Part shown: positions 8,177 through 17,127 of the stretch, in pieces | Layout: every line of letters starts with the position of its first letter | Numbering within the stretch: the first letter of the stretch is position 1 | Assembly (NCBI GenBank): GCA_963825345.1 | Contig: CAWGSQ010000005.1 | Span: 124,001 to 188,000 of the forward strand | DNA length: 64,000 nt | Direction of reading: 5' to 3' | From: JACVRW01 sp963825345 | GTDB taxonomy: Bacteria; Actinomycetota; Thermoleophilia; Solirubrobacterales; Thermoleophilaceae | The notes under the pieces: model-generated | What the model was told of the DNA's origin: nothing | The model's database searches: none | The model's input: only the letters and a program-made list of their open reading frames with translations | Made by a program: the position numbers and the translations under genes

Positions 8177-9675
8177 GGCCGCGGCTCCGCGGAGATCGGT
8201 GGCATCGGGGAGGCTGGCGCGTTGGGCTTCGACCCGTCCGCGGGCCCGAACGACGCGGGTCCGTTTACGTCAGGGACCGGGTTGCGGTGGCAGGGCACGT
8301 CGCGCGTGAGCGGCGGGGGGTTGCCGGGGAACGCCGGCCGCGTGCGGAGGGGCGGCGTGGTGACCTTGCCGAAGAACGGCGCATTCGTGTAGTTCGTCTT
8401 GCCGGACTGGATCGTCTGCGCCCCGCCCGGCGCCGCCAGGCGCAGGAACGTGCCGTTGCCGTCGAAGCTCTGCCCCTCGCCGGCCTGGCCGACCATCGCG
8501 TACCAGAACTCCTTGAAGTTCTCCGTCCCGGCGGACAGCGGGCCGTCGTCAACCCGCACGTCCGCGGTGGGCAGCAGCACGTCTATGGAGCAACGGTTGA
8601 AGAGATGGACCTGCGGCAGGAAGGTCAACTGCTTGTGTCCGAGCCCCGCGAGATGTTCGGTGGCGGGGCCGAGCTCGTCGAGCAGCCCGCCCAGCTCCGC
8701 CGGCCCGAAGAGCTTCTCGGCCTGGGCGAGCCATGGCATGGCCGCCGCGATCGTGGCCGGCGTCTCCTCCACGCCGGGGATCAGCTCGCGGGCGAACGCG
8801 CTGCTGGGCGGGAGTGCCCGCTCGAGGCTGGCAAAGCCGAGCCGCGCGTTCGCCGCGGTCGGGCCGAGCAGCCGGACGGTCTCGGTGAGCTCCGGCGCTC
8901 TCGATGCCATCGCGGCCATCGTCGTGTTGAAGTCGCTCACGAGGTCGCGAAGGGCCCCTTCGTGCGTGCCGAGGCCCTTGCTCGTGCGCGCGATGCCCTT
9001 GATCAGCCGGGACATGTCGTGCGGCGACTCGCCGAGCAGCGCATCGTTCACGATCGCCGAGTCGCGTAGCGCGCCGACGCTCGTGTCGAGCGCCTTGTTC
9101 AGCGCCTGAGTGCCCGTCAGGCCGCGCACGTCGGGATCCTGGTCGGCGTCGTCCTCCGGGGTCGGCTTCGAGTTGAACGCTGTGCCGAGGCCACGGAGCG
9201 TCTGCTGGAGCGACTTCCGCGTGTCCGACTGGAGCGCGGTCAGGACCTGATCGAGCTGAACCGGCCGCGACGTCTGGCTCGCGGGGATGATCCCGCCGTC
9301 CGCGATCTCCTTGGCGTCGGGCGAGCCGGGCTGGAGGTCGAGGTAGAAGTTCCCCTCCAGGAACATGCGCGGGCGGATCTTGATCGTCGCGTCGCCGTGG
9401 ATCGGCCGCCCGTTGTCCTTGATCTCCATGGTCACGACCGAGAGGTGCGTGTTCTTGTAGCGGCCCACCTCGACGACCTTGCCCACGTCCACCCCGGCGA
9501 TCCGCACGGGCGTGCGCGGCAGCACGAGGTTCGAGTCCTGGAACACCGCCTGGACCCGGTAGCCGCGCGAGAACGGCAGATCCTTCGTGAACGCGAAGTA
9601 GCAGAAGATCGCGACCACCACGAGTGCGATCACGCCCGCGCGGAAGGGGTCCATGCCGGTGGGCACCCGCCTCAC
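8173..9675 (-). CDS. Mce/MlaD family protein, fourth gene of the mce operon
   Basis: A 500-residue Mce protein. The membrane helix is at about residues 10-26 ('AGVIALVVVAIFCYFAF'), followed by 'TPVRIAGVDVGKVVEVG' and 'GNFYLDLQPGSPDAKE' in the MlaD domain, a helical tunnel region and a proline-rich tail. The tail is low in complexity and ends in 'PPISAEPRP'. I chose GTG at 9675 because it overlaps the previous stop as GTGA, matching every other junction in this operon; an internal ATG seven codons on is the alternative. Role as for the other subunits. Confidence 0.87.
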   Translation of the reverse strand: MRRVPTGMDPFRAGVIALVVVAIFCYFAFTKDLPFSRGYRVQAVFQDSNLVLPRTPVRIAGVDVGKVVEVGRYKNTHLSVVTMEIKDNGRPIHGDATIKIRPRMFLEGNFYLDLQPGSPDAKEIADGGIIPASQTSRPVQLDQVLTALQSDTRKSLQQTLRGLGTAFNSKPTPEDDADQDPDVRGLTGTQALNKALDTSVGALRDSAIVNDALLGESPHDMSRLIKGIARTSKGLGTHEGALRDLVSDFNTTMAAMASRAPELTETVRLLGPTAANARLGFASLERALPPSSAFARELIPGVEETPATIAAAMPWLAQAEKLFGPAELGGLLDELGPATEHLAGLGHKQLTFLPQVHLFNRCSIDVLLPTADVRVDDGPLSAGTENFKEFWYAMVGQAGEGQSFDGNGTFLRLAAPGGAQTIQSGKTNYTNAPFFGKVTTPPLRTRPAFPGNPPPLTRDVPCHRNPVPDVNGPASFGPADGSKPNAPASPMPPISAEPRP

Positions 9676-11147
9676 CGCAAGCCGCCTCTCCGAGTCGGCT
9701 CGTTGGCGGTTCCCTGGTCGCCCGGCAGGTTCCCGACCGCTTGGCGGTTGCGCAGGCGGTTCCGCTTGTAGTTCTCGTTGCCGGCCTCGCACTCGCGCAC
9801 CTGGCCGGGAGCGGCGGTGTTCGGATACGGGTTCGAGTGCAGGAAGCTGTCGTCGGTGAGCGAGATCTGCGTCTGCGTGGAACCCTCGGGCGGCGCCGGC
9901 CCGTTCGACGGCGTGGCGGCGGGGCCGGCCTCGCTCCCGGGCGGCACCGGAAGCGCCAGCGGATAGAAGCGCAGCATCGTGCCCACCACGTCGCTCTCCG
10001 ACAGCAGGCTCGCTCCGTTCCTGAACAGCAGCGCGAAGTAGTTGCAGGTTGTCTGCGCCGGGGTGATGTGGTCCACCAGCGGCTGCGCCAGCGTGACCGT
10101 GCGCGTCAGTCGGTCTAGGCCGCGCGGCACGCGGTCGTCGTCCCCGAGCTCCTCGAACGTCTCGATCGTGCGCGTGAGGCGGCGGTTCAGGCCGGGCGAG
10201 CGCCGCAGCGCGGGCGTGCCGGTCCGGAACGCCACGGCGAGGTCCGGCGCGGCTGCCGCCAGCGACGCGAACGCCGGTCGCCAGCGCCTGAACAGCTCCT
10301 CACCCTCGCGCAGGAACGGTCGCTGGGCGGGCAGCTCGCGGATCGCGGCGTCAAGCGCGGGCGGCCCTCCGGAGATGGTGGCCTTCAGTGGCTCCTTGAC
10401 CGATTCCCACGCCTTGAAGGTCGTATCGAGCCCGACCCACAGCGACGCCTGGGCGCCTGCCACCGGCGCCGCCTCAGACGCCGCCTGCTCGAGTGCTGGG
10501 AAGAACTCGTCGAAGTGCGTGCGCTCGGAGGCGATGTTGCGCATGGCGGGCTCCAGCTCGCGCATGAGCGAGTCGAGCCCGGCGAAGGTGCGGTTGAGCG
10601 CCTCGCCGCGCCCCGCGAACGCCACGCCGTACTCGGCCAGGTTGTTGCGCGACCCAACCCGGGTGCGGTCGTCGAAGGTGTTGAAGAAGTCGTCGATCTC
10701 GACCGGCCTCAGCGGCGAGGTGCGCTCCAGCGGGATCGTGGCGTTCTCGGGGTAGCCGCGCTGCGAGCGGCCGGCCGTGATCTCCACGTACTTCAGCCCG
10801 AGCGCCGAGCGCGGCCGGATCAGCAGCGTGGAGTCCACGGGCAGCGGCTCGAGGGCCGGTTCCAGCTCCAGCGTCAGCTTGGCCGCGGCCGAGCCGTCCT
10901 CGTTCGAGACCGAGGAGATCTTGCTCACCACGCCCACGCGTGTCCCGCCGAGGCGCACCTCGTTGCCGCGCACGAGGCCGGCTGCGTTGGGCACCTCCGC
11001 GTCGAGCGAGTAGGTCGGGACGAACGGCAGGCCGTCGTTCGCGTTGTAGGAGAGGAAGACGGCCACGATTGTGGCGAGCACGGTGACCGCGCCCACGAGC
11101 ACTGGACTGCTCGACAGCGTGCCGGTGCGGCGGCCCCGGGGGTTCAC
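9672..11147 (-). CDS. Mce/MlaD family protein, third gene of the mce operon
   Basis: A 491-residue Mce protein. A short basic N-terminus precedes a membrane helix at about 14-34, then an MlaD domain (about 40-130) with 'GNEVRLGGTRVGVVSKI' and 'GLKYVEITAG'. The rest is helical and ends in an Asn/Arg-rich tail ('NYKRNRLRNRQAVGN'). GTG at 11147 overlaps the upstream stop by 4 bases. Compared with its neighbours, the MlaD domain carries an acidic insertion around 'VSNEDGSAAAK', the kind of loop that distinguishes the individual subunits in heterohexameric complexes. Confidence 0.88.
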   Translation of the reverse strand: MNPRGRRTGTLSSSPVLVGAVTVLATIVAVFLSYNANDGLPFVPTYSLDAEVPNAAGLVRGNEVRLGGTRVGVVSKISSVSNEDGSAAAKLTLELEPALEPLPVDSTLLIRPRSALGLKYVEITAGRSQRGYPENATIPLERTSPLRPVEIDDFFNTFDDRTRVGSRNNLAEYGVAFAGRGEALNRTFAGLDSLMRELEPAMRNIASERTHFDEFFPALEQAASEAAPVAGAQASLWVGLDTTFKAWESVKEPLKATISGGPPALDAAIRELPAQRPFLREGEELFRRWRPAFASLAAAAPDLAVAFRTGTPALRRSPGLNRRLTRTIETFEELGDDDRVPRGLDRLTRTVTLAQPLVDHITPAQTTCNYFALLFRNGASLLSESDVVGTMLRFYPLALPVPPGSEAGPAATPSNGPAPPEGSTQTQISLTDDSFLHSNPYPNTAAPGQVRECEAGNENYKRNRLRNRQAVGNLPGDQGTANEPTRRGGLR

Positions 11148-12460
11148 CGTCCCTCGTCTTCCTGGCCGAGAAGGTAGTCCAGCATGGCGTCGGTGTCATG
11201 AACTTGCGCAGACGCGGCGGCGCTGCTGCCGGAAGAGTCGAAGTCGGACTCGCACCCGCCCACCGCCACGCCGCCTCTGACGCAGGCGCTGAGGTTGAGG
11301 CCGGAGCGGACGTAGTGACCGACGGCGTCCTCCCCATTCACGGAGTTCGTGTAGAAGAAGATGAACCGCATCAGCTCCTCGACGCCGCCGGAGCCGTCGA
11401 AGCTGGTGGACAGTGCCGAGAGGTCCCCGGCCACCGGCCGCAGCGGCTCAGACAGCTCGTGGAGGTCGCGGATCAACGGGCGGATCGCGGGGAAGACGCT
11501 GCGGCCGCGCTCGGCGAAGTCGCCGAGGCTCACGAGGGCCGGCTTCGCGGCGTCCCCGAACGGGCCGAGCCGGGCGACCGCTTCGTTGATCGCCGGCGCC
11601 TTCGCCTCCAGGCTGTTCAGCGCCGGCGTCATCTGCTCCGCGAAACCGGTGAGGCGGTCGGCGGTGGGACGCAGCTCGCGCAGGAAGGCCGGGAGCTTCG
11701 CGAAGTTGCGCTCGATGTCAGCGCCCCGCTCGGCCGCCGCCTCCGCGGTGGCGCCCGCGTGGTCGATGAACCCTGCGGTCTGCTTGCGCCGCGCCGCCCA
11801 GGGCTTCAGAACGGCGTCGGACTCGTCCACGAGCCGCGCCAGCAGCCGGTCCTGCTGGGCGAGGATGGCCACCACCCGGTCGAACTCCTTCAGCGCGGGG
11901 TTCGCCCGCCTCACCGCGGCCCGCAGGCGCTCTCCGTTGCCCGCGAGCCCGGCCCCGAGCTCGTTGATGATCAGTCGCCACCCCTCGCGCTGCGGGAGCC
12001 TGTAGATGTTGTTGATGAGATCTACCGCGACCGGCGTGGTGTTGTTGTCCACGGGAAGGAGGTGCTGCCCCTCCCCCGCGCCCGAGTCGATCTCCGGAAG
12101 CGGCTTCGCGAGCGGTGTCCCCTCCTTGTGCGGCTGGGTCGGCTCGCACTCCACGTACTGCTCGCCGATCAGCGACTGAAGGCGGATCTGGCAGTGCGCG
12201 TCGCGGCGGAAGGGCTGGAAGGCCGGATCGTCGATGAGCAGCACAACCGCGGCCCTGTTGTCCCGCGTGAGGTCGACGTCGTCGATCTTGCCGACCTTCA
12301 CGCCCGCCACCTTCACGTCCTCGCCGGGGATTACGAAGCTGGCGTTGTCGAAGACCGCCCGCACCCGGTAGCTGTCGCCGTCGTCCCCACTCGCCGCGAT
12401 GAGGGTGCCGAGCAGCACGCCGATCACCGCCGCCGTGAGCGTTGCGCGCAGCAGCTTCAC
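11144..12460 (-). CDS. Mce/MlaD family protein, second gene of the mce operon
   Basis: A 438-residue Mce protein. The membrane helix is at about 5-24, followed by 'DSYRVRAVFDNASFVIPG', 'EDVKVAGVKVGKIDDVDL' and a Cys-containing stretch 'CQIRLQSLIGEQYVECEP' in the MlaD domain, then helical repeats. Pairs of cysteines near the end ('LSACVRGGVAVGGCESDF') could form a disulfide outside the membrane. The start is GTG at 12460, overlapping the previous stop as GTGA; longer readings extend back into the upstream gene. Confidence 0.87.
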   Translation of the reverse strand: MKLLRATLTAAVIGVLLGTLIAASGDDGDSYRVRAVFDNASFVIPGEDVKVAGVKVGKIDDVDLTRDNRAAVVLLIDDPAFQPFRRDAHCQIRLQSLIGEQYVECEPTQPHKEGTPLAKPLPEIDSGAGEGQHLLPVDNNTTPVAVDLINNIYRLPQREGWRLIINELGAGLAGNGERLRAAVRRANPALKEFDRVVAILAQQDRLLARLVDESDAVLKPWAARRKQTAGFIDHAGATAEAAAERGADIERNFAKLPAFLRELRPTADRLTGFAEQMTPALNSLEAKAPAINEAVARLGPFGDAAKPALVSLGDFAERGRSVFPAIRPLIRDLHELSEPLRPVAGDLSALSTSFDGSGGVEELMRFIFFYTNSVNGEDAVGHYVRSGLNLSACVRGGVAVGGCESDFDSSGSSAAASAQVHDTDAMLDYLLGQEDEGR

Positions 12461-13839
12461 GGGGTCGCTCCGGGCGTCTGAGACGGATCGCAATCCGGGT
12501 TGGCGAGCTCCCCGGAGTCCACGAACGGGGCCGAACCGTCGGATGGGGTTCGGCCTGCGGCTCCGGGGCAGCGCCGCAGGTTGCCGGTGCTCAGGTAGGG
12601 GCTGCTGCCGCGGGCGGCGGGGGCCTTCGGATCAAGGTGGCCGCCATCGCTGTCGTCGACGAAGTTGAACGCGTCGAATACGGGCATCGCACGCGCGTAG
12701 TGGCCGTTCGCGTCGTACGTGGCCATCGCGCCGCCGAAACTCCTCAGCCAGGCCGCGAGGTCGGGAACGTACGGCCTCGCGAAGGAGAACATCGGGAGGG
12801 AGTCCTTCAGCGCCTGGCGTGAGCTCCCCAGGGAGCGGTGCGTGAGCCTCGCGAGCGGAGGCAGGTCGGTCATCGCGTCGCGGAGGTCGTTGCCGGCCCC
12901 GGGGCGTCCGAACAGCAGCTTCAGCTGGCGGAACGTCGGCACTGAGCGCTCGGTGAACGGTCGCAGCCGGCGGAAGAACGGCGCCAGCTTCGGCGCAACG
13001 GGGCGGGTGGCCACGAGGAGGCGCTCCACGTCGTCGAGTCCCGGACGCAGCGCCGCGAACGTCTCGCTCCCCTGGTGCAGGGCCGGCGGCAGCTCGGTCA
13101 GCGCCTGCGACAGCGCCTCGGTGTCGGCCGCGATCGCCCCCTGCGTCTCCCCCGCGTTGCCCACGAGGTCGGTGAGCTCGCTGCGGCGGTCGGCGAGGGC
13201 GCCCATCGCGTTCGAGGTCTCGAGCAGGAACTCCTCGAAGGTCCGGCTGTCCCGGTTCAGCTCCTTGACGAGATGTGTGGCGGCCACCAGCGACGGTGCG
13301 AAGTAGTGCGCCGAGCGGTTCGCCTGCTGCTCCTTGCCGCTGTACCAGTCCGCGAAGCCGTTGATCACTCCCTGAAGGCCGCGGCGCGTGGGCGGGTCAA
13401 GGGCGTTGAACAACTGGTCCAGCTCGACGATCGACGTCGTGTTGTCCGACTCGAGCACGGCGCCGTTGTCGAGCGCCGGGCGGAAGTTCGGGCCCGGGTG
13501 GATGTCGACGTAGCGATTGGCGATCCCGATCAGCGACTGGGCGCGGATCGTGGCCGTGGTGCCGCGGTGGAGCGGCGCGAACTCGTCCTTGACCGAGACC
13601 TCCACCTCCGCGCGGCTATCCGAGGTCAGCTCGATGCCGGTCACGCTCCCGGCCGGCGAGCCCCCGATTCGCACCACGTCGCCCTTGACGAGCTGGCCGG
13701 CGTTCTCGAAAACGAACCGGTAGCTGTGCCCGTCGTCCCGCCCGACGAACAGGAACATCACGAGCGCTAGCGCGAGCAGCAGCGCAGCGAGCGCTGGCAC
13801 GCGTCCCCCAACGGCGGTCTCGTTTCTCGGCTCTCCCAC
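12457..13839 (-). CDS. Mce/MlaD family protein, first gene of the mce operon
   Basis: A 460-residue Mce protein that opens the operon. The membrane helix is at about 14-34 ('ALAALLLALALVMFLFVG'). The MlaD domain shows 'GDVVRIGGSPAGSVTGIEL' and 'GIANRYVDIHPG', and a helical domain and proline-rich tail follow. The start chosen is GTG at 13839 because a GGGAG ribosome site lies six bases upstream and the helix begins soon after. Upstream is a 210-base gap to a divergent gene. In mycobacteria the mceA gene is preceded by two yrbE permease genes; here neither is present, so these proteins need a permease coded elsewhere. Confidence 0.88.
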   Translation of the reverse strand: MGEPRNETAVGGRVPALAALLLALALVMFLFVGRDDGHSYRFVFENAGQLVKGDVVRIGGSPAGSVTGIELTSDSRAEVEVSVKDEFAPLHRGTTATIRAQSLIGIANRYVDIHPGPNFRPALDNGAVLESDNTTSIVELDQLFNALDPPTRRGLQGVINGFADWYSGKEQQANRSAHYFAPSLVAATHLVKELNRDSRTFEEFLLETSNAMGALADRRSELTDLVGNAGETQGAIAADTEALSQALTELPPALHQGSETFAALRPGLDDVERLLVATRPVAPKLAPFFRRLRPFTERSVPTFRQLKLLFGRPGAGNDLRDAMTDLPPLARLTHRSLGSSRQALKDSLPMFSFARPYVPDLAAWLRSFGGAMATYDANGHYARAMPVFDAFNFVDDSDGGHLDPKAPAARGSSPYLSTGNLRRCPGAAGRTPSDGSAPFVDSGELANPDCDPSQTPGATP

Positions 13840-13957
13840 TGTGTCTCCCGAGGGCGCGCCACCCGCTGGCAGGACCCCGGGCGGCGTATCGTATACGGCT
13901 ACGTTTCCGAAAGCGAGCGGCACCCGAATGCCGCTCAGAAACAAGGAACACCCGCGT

Positions 13958-13986
13958 TTGCATTTGTCGACGAGCTTCGCTAGCGT
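13958..13986 (+). promoter_or_regulatory. Possible promoter for the secreted protein at 14050
   Basis: TTGCAT at 13958-13963 is followed by a 17-base spacer and TAGCGT at 13981-13986, a fair match to a housekeeping promoter, placing transcription start near 13993. It lies in the 210-base divergent gap between the mce operon and the secreted protein. A purine-rich ribosome site (GGAGGAG) sits just before the ATG at 14050. For the mce direction I see only a TATACGATACG stretch near 13888-13898 on the minus strand without a good -35 box. Confidence 0.35.
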
Positions 13987-14049
13987 GCAGCGCTCGAACG
14001 GCGGGAGGCGCCGTTACGTCAGCAGTTCCAGGACCCGGAGGAGATCCAG

Positions 14050-14784
14050 ATGCGCAAGCTCGCAGTCCCGTTGACCGCCCTGGCGATGGGCGCGGTTCTC
14101 GTCGCGCCGTCCGTGGCGCAGGCTCCGGTGACCGAGGTCACCGTTGACGCCCACGTGACGCCGAACAAGGCGGGCACCAAGAAGCACCCGCAGGGTGTGA
14201 AGCTCTCGGGCAAGATCCGCTGGGAGAGCGAGGCGGGCATCGAGCCGCCGATCGTGACCGCCTTCAACATCCTGATCTCGAAGGGTGGGGTCTTCAACGG
14301 GGGCAAGTACCCCAAGTGCGCGCAGAGCCTGGTGAACCGCAAGGGTCCCGGCGCGTGCCCCAAGAAGTCGATCATGGGGTCGGCGAGGGGCTCCGCGTTC
14401 GCCGACGACGTGATCACGCATCCGACGGTCACGTTCGTGAACGGCGGCGCCAAGAACATCTGCTTCTACACGGTGCTCACGAACCCGGCTCGCGTTCGGA
14501 CCTGCGTCCCGGGCAAGATCACGAAGCTGAGCGGGGACCCAAAGTGGGGCTACCGGCTGAAGATCACGGTGCCGGAGGTGCTCCAGGTGGTGGCCGGCGT
14601 GCCGATCGCGCTGCGCGACCTGCAGTGGACCGCGGGCGGGAAGCCCTGGGCGAAGGACTGGATCGCAACGACCAACTGCCCGAAGGGCAACAAGTGGCCG
14701 TTCGAGGTCGAGACCTTCTACCTCTACGAGGACGGCTCGAGGGCGTCGTCCAAGTACGCCGACTCGGTGGCCTGCCGCCGGTAG
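14050..14784 (+). CDS. Secreted 'NPARV' family protein, copy 1
   Basis: A 244-residue exported protein. A signal peptide (residues 1 to about 24, ending near 'APSVAQA') is followed by 'VTPNKAGTKKHPQGVKL', 'KGGVFNGGKYPKC', 'GPGACPKKSIMGSARG', 'FVNGGAKN' and 'YTVLTNPARVRT'. Five cysteines probably pair outside the cell. A paralogue with the same motif order is at 28210-28917 on the minus strand. I have no established function; similar proteins occur in several copies in Solirubrobacterales (from memory, not checked). Its last 61 bases overlap the end of the convergent P450 gene. Confidence 0.75.
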   Translation: MRKLAVPLTALAMGAVLVAPSVAQAPVTEVTVDAHVTPNKAGTKKHPQGVKLSGKIRWESEAGIEPPIVTAFNILISKGGVFNGGKYPKCAQSLVNRKGPGACPKKSIMGSARGSAFADDVITHPTVTFVNGGAKNICFYTVLTNPARVRTCVPGKITKLSGDPKWGYRLKITVPEVLQVVAGVPIALRDLQWTAGGKPWAKDWIATTNCPKGNKWPFEVETFYLYEDGSRASSKYADSVACRR

Positions 14785-16097
14785 CTGCCGCTGCCGTTGG
14801 CGCCGGGGCGCGCAACCAGCACGGTGCGCGCTCCGGCGCGCGGGCTGATCGTGATCGAGCGGCGGCGCGTGCGCTCGAACCTGCCGGTCGGCTCGAGCGT
14901 GTAGCGCCGGAGCGCCGCGCGCAGCACCAGCTTCATCTCGAGCATGGCGAAGCTTGCGCCGAGGCAGCGGCGCCGGCCGCCCCCGAACGGGATCCAGGTG
15001 TAGGTGCCGGGCGGCTCCTCGAGGAAGCGCTCGGGGCGGAACGCGAACGGGTCCGGGTAGATGTCGGGATCGTGGTGCACGAGCCAGGCGCTGGCGCCCA
15101 GCGCCACACCGGGCTCGTAGCGCCAACCGCCGATCTCCACCGGCTCCTTCACGAGCCTGGGCTCGGCCTGGGGCAGCACGGGCCGGCGGCGTAGCGTCTC
15201 CTGGATCGTGGCAGTGAGGTAGTCGTCGCTCTCGCCGTCGTCGATTTCGTCGTGGAGCCGCCGTAGCACCCGCGGCTCGCGCGCCAGCGCCTCGAACGCC
15301 CAGGCCAGTTCCGAGGCGGTCGTCTCGTGGCCCGCGAGCAGCGCCGTCATCAGCTCGTCCCGGATTTCCTCCCCCGACATCTCGGACCCGTCCTCGTGGC
15401 GGGCGTCGAGCAGCATCGACAGCACGTCCTCGGCGCGCTCGCCGGAGCGGCGGCGGTCGTCGATCTGGGCGTAGACCAGGCTGTCCACGGCGTCGCGTGC
15501 CCGAGTGAAGCGGGCGTACGGGCCGAAGCCGGCGAAGCTCCGCTGAAGGCGCGGGTCCACCGACGTGGGCGACGCGCCGAACTCGAGCACCTCGGTGAAC
15601 CGCTCGCGTAGGGCATCGAGGCGCTCGCCGGCCTCCAGGCCGAAGACGGCGCGCAGGATGATCTCCAGCGTGAGTGCCTGGAAGCGGGGATGGAGCTCCA
15701 CCGGAACTCCGGTCGGCCAGCCCCCCACCTCCCGCTCGGCGAGCTCCTCCATGAGCCCGGACAGCTTCTGCATCTTGTCGCCGTGGAAGGCGGGCAGCAT
15801 CAGCTTCCGCTGCTCGAGGTGAGGCGCCTCGTCGAGCAGGATCACGGAGAAGCGCCCGACGATCGGTTCGAGGATCCGTGCGCCCTCGCCCGGATGCAGC
15901 ACGTCTGGCGGGGCCGTGAACAGCTCGCGAAGCTGGTCGGGCTCGGAGATCATCACGAACGGCGGCTGACCCGGGAGCCGGATCGTGAAGCGCTTCCCGT
16001 AGCGCGCCCGGCAGCGCTCCATGAAGGCTGTCGGGCGATGCCACCACCCGATTCCCTGGAGCAGCGTGGGCATGCGCGGTCCGGGCGGAAGCATCAT
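14724..16097 (-). CDS. Cytochrome P450
   Basis: A 457-residue soluble bacterial P450. The I-helix oxygen motif is AGHETT at 255-260, the K-helix ExxR is E300-R303, the 'RPERF' PERF motif is near 354-358, and the heme loop FGGGRRRCLG has the iron ligand C378. The proline-rich start 'MMLPPGPRMP' also fits. These enzymes insert one oxygen atom using electrons from a ferredoxin and reductase, neither of which is adjacent. ATG at 16097 is preceded by AAGGAG. Substrate unknown. The 3' end overlaps the convergent secreted-protein gene by 61 bases. Confidence 0.93.
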   Translation of the reverse strand: MMLPPGPRMPTLLQGIGWWHRPTAFMERCRARYGKRFTIRLPGQPPFVMISEPDQLRELFTAPPDVLHPGEGARILEPIVGRFSVILLDEAPHLEQRKLMLPAFHGDKMQKLSGLMEELAEREVGGWPTGVPVELHPRFQALTLEIILRAVFGLEAGERLDALRERFTEVLEFGASPTSVDPRLQRSFAGFGPYARFTRARDAVDSLVYAQIDDRRRSGERAEDVLSMLLDARHEDGSEMSGEEIRDELMTALLAGHETTASELAWAFEALAREPRVLRRLHDEIDDGESDDYLTATIQETLRRRPVLPQAEPRLVKEPVEIGGWRYEPGVALGASAWLVHHDPDIYPDPFAFRPERFLEEPPGTYTWIPFGGGRRRCLGASFAMLEMKLVLRAALRRYTLEPTGRFERTRRRSITISPRAGARTVLVARPGANGSGSYRRQATESAYLDDALEPSS

Positions 16098-16149
16098 GAA
16101 TGAATCACTCCTTAACACATGAACCTACAATTCAGACACGGACTTGTTT

Positions 16150-16178
16150 ATCATACCCCCACGCCGTGTACCAATTCA
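16150..16178 (-). promoter_or_regulatory. Possible P450 promoter
   Basis: On the minus strand TATGAT (16155-16150) is a near-consensus -10 box, with a weak -35 TGAATT (16178-16173) separated by 17 bases. It would start transcription near 16143, about 45 bases before the P450 ATG. It overlaps the proposed GTG start of the divergent gene, so the two genes may compete or be controlled together. Confidence 0.4.
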
Positions 16179-16579
16179 GTCGAGCCATCTACCGGGAGCT
16201 GGCGTCCGATGTGGTCGAGGCGCCGGGCAGCGGCGCCAACCGGCGCGCGGTCCTGATCGCTTGCGAGGCCACCTGCGAGCGCCTGGCAAGGGACCGCGAT
16301 TTCGCCAGGCCCACGCGGACGCTGTTCCGCGAGATCCGGCTCTACTTCCCGCTCGAGCGCCAGATGCGCGTCTACGACGTGATCCACCGGCACCTGGAGA
16401 CCGCCGCTGAGTACGTCGGCCGGGCGCGCGCCGAGGGGCGCACGGTCGAGGGAGAAGTACCTCACTGCCGTGCCTCCACCCGTCGTGGAAAGCCCTGCCA
16501 GCGAGAGCCGCTCCCCGGTCTCTACCTCTGCCCGTCGCACCGCCACCTCGCGGAAGTTCCGCGGCGTACGGCCGCCTGA
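16166..16579 (+). CDS. Conserved hypothetical protein with C-terminal Cys/His segment
   Basis: A 137-residue protein beginning 'VYQFSRAIYRELASDVV' from GTG at 16166; I recall this opening as conserved in Solirubrobacterales proteins, unverified. The first 90 residues look all-helical with 'ACEATCERLARDRDF' and 'LFREIRLYFPLERQMRVY'. The end has C-x10-C and C-x3-H spacings ('HCRAST', 'KPCQREPLPGLYLCPSHRH') that could bind zinc. An open reading extends 22 codons upstream, but it covers the probable P450 promoter and looks random. It diverges from the P450 gene. Function unknown. Confidence 0.6.
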   Translation: MYQFSRAIYRELASDVVEAPGSGANRRAVLIACEATCERLARDRDFARPTRTLFREIRLYFPLERQMRVYDVIHRHLETAAEYVGRARAEGRTVEGEVPHCRASTRRGKPCQREPLPGLYLCPSHRHLAEVPRRTAA

Positions 16580-16587
16580 GCCGGCGG

Positions 16588-17127
16588 CTAGGGAATCTCC
16601 GAGCCGGCGAGCGCCGCGACCTTCCAGGAGCCGTCCTCCCGTCGCACCGGGATGACCTCCTCGGGAATCGCCTCGATATGGATCAGCGCGAGGCCGCGGT
16701 CGTCCCGTACGCGCGCGCCGGTCACCTCCACCCCGGCGATCCGATCGCGGTATTGCGGCGCCTGGTCCGCGAGGAGGGGAGCAAGGATGGCGCCGCAGCC
16801 CTTGCCCCGCCCCGATTGCGCCAGCGTCTCGATCAGCGCCTCTCGCGTGGCGCGCGCGAGCAGCGTGCAGACCTGCGCGCCGTGGCCCGCCGCCTTGGCG
16901 GCGTAGAAGTCCTTGACGACCGTCGCGATCGACGTCTCGTCCTCGCCGTCGGCCTCGGCCCCGTAGCTCCTGACGCTTTGCGCCGGGCTCTGGGGAGCGG
17001 ATGCCTTCGTCTCGGATGCCTGCCCGCCGTCATCGCCCGCGCGCGAGGAGCCGGACTCATCCTCGCCTCCGCAGGCGGGCACGGCCAGGGCCAGCAGCGC
17101 CGCAGCGAGCAGCGCCGCCGGCCTCAT
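16588..17127 (-). CDS. Putative lipoprotein
   Basis: A 179-residue protein with a lipoprotein signal: residues 1-18 are hydrophobic and end 'LAVPAC', placing the lipidated cysteine at C19. A Ser/Gly/Glu-rich linker (20-65) leads to a compact domain with 'VVKDFYAAKAAGHGAQVCTLL', 'GCGAILAPLL' and a final 'EDGSWKVAALAGSEIP'. The last pattern is typical of small NTF2-like domains on actinobacterial lipoproteins; this is inference. Its ATG overlaps the stop of the large secreted protein by 4 bases, so it is the third gene of that operon. Confidence 0.7.
   Translation of the reverse strand: MRPAALLAAALLALAVPACGGEDESGSSRAGDDGGQASETKASAPQSPAQSVRSYGAEADGEDETSIATVVKDFYAAKAAGHGAQVCTLLARATREALIETLAQSGRGKGCGAILAPLLADQAPQYRDRIAGVEVTGARVRDDRGLALIHIEAIPEEVIPVRREDGSWKVAALAGSEIP

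Noticed and set aside
14724..14784. The 61-base overlap of the P450 and secreted-protein 3' ends as a sign of a wrong frame
   Set aside because: Both frames keep family-like sequence up to their stops or near them; convergent overlap is plausible in this compact genome.
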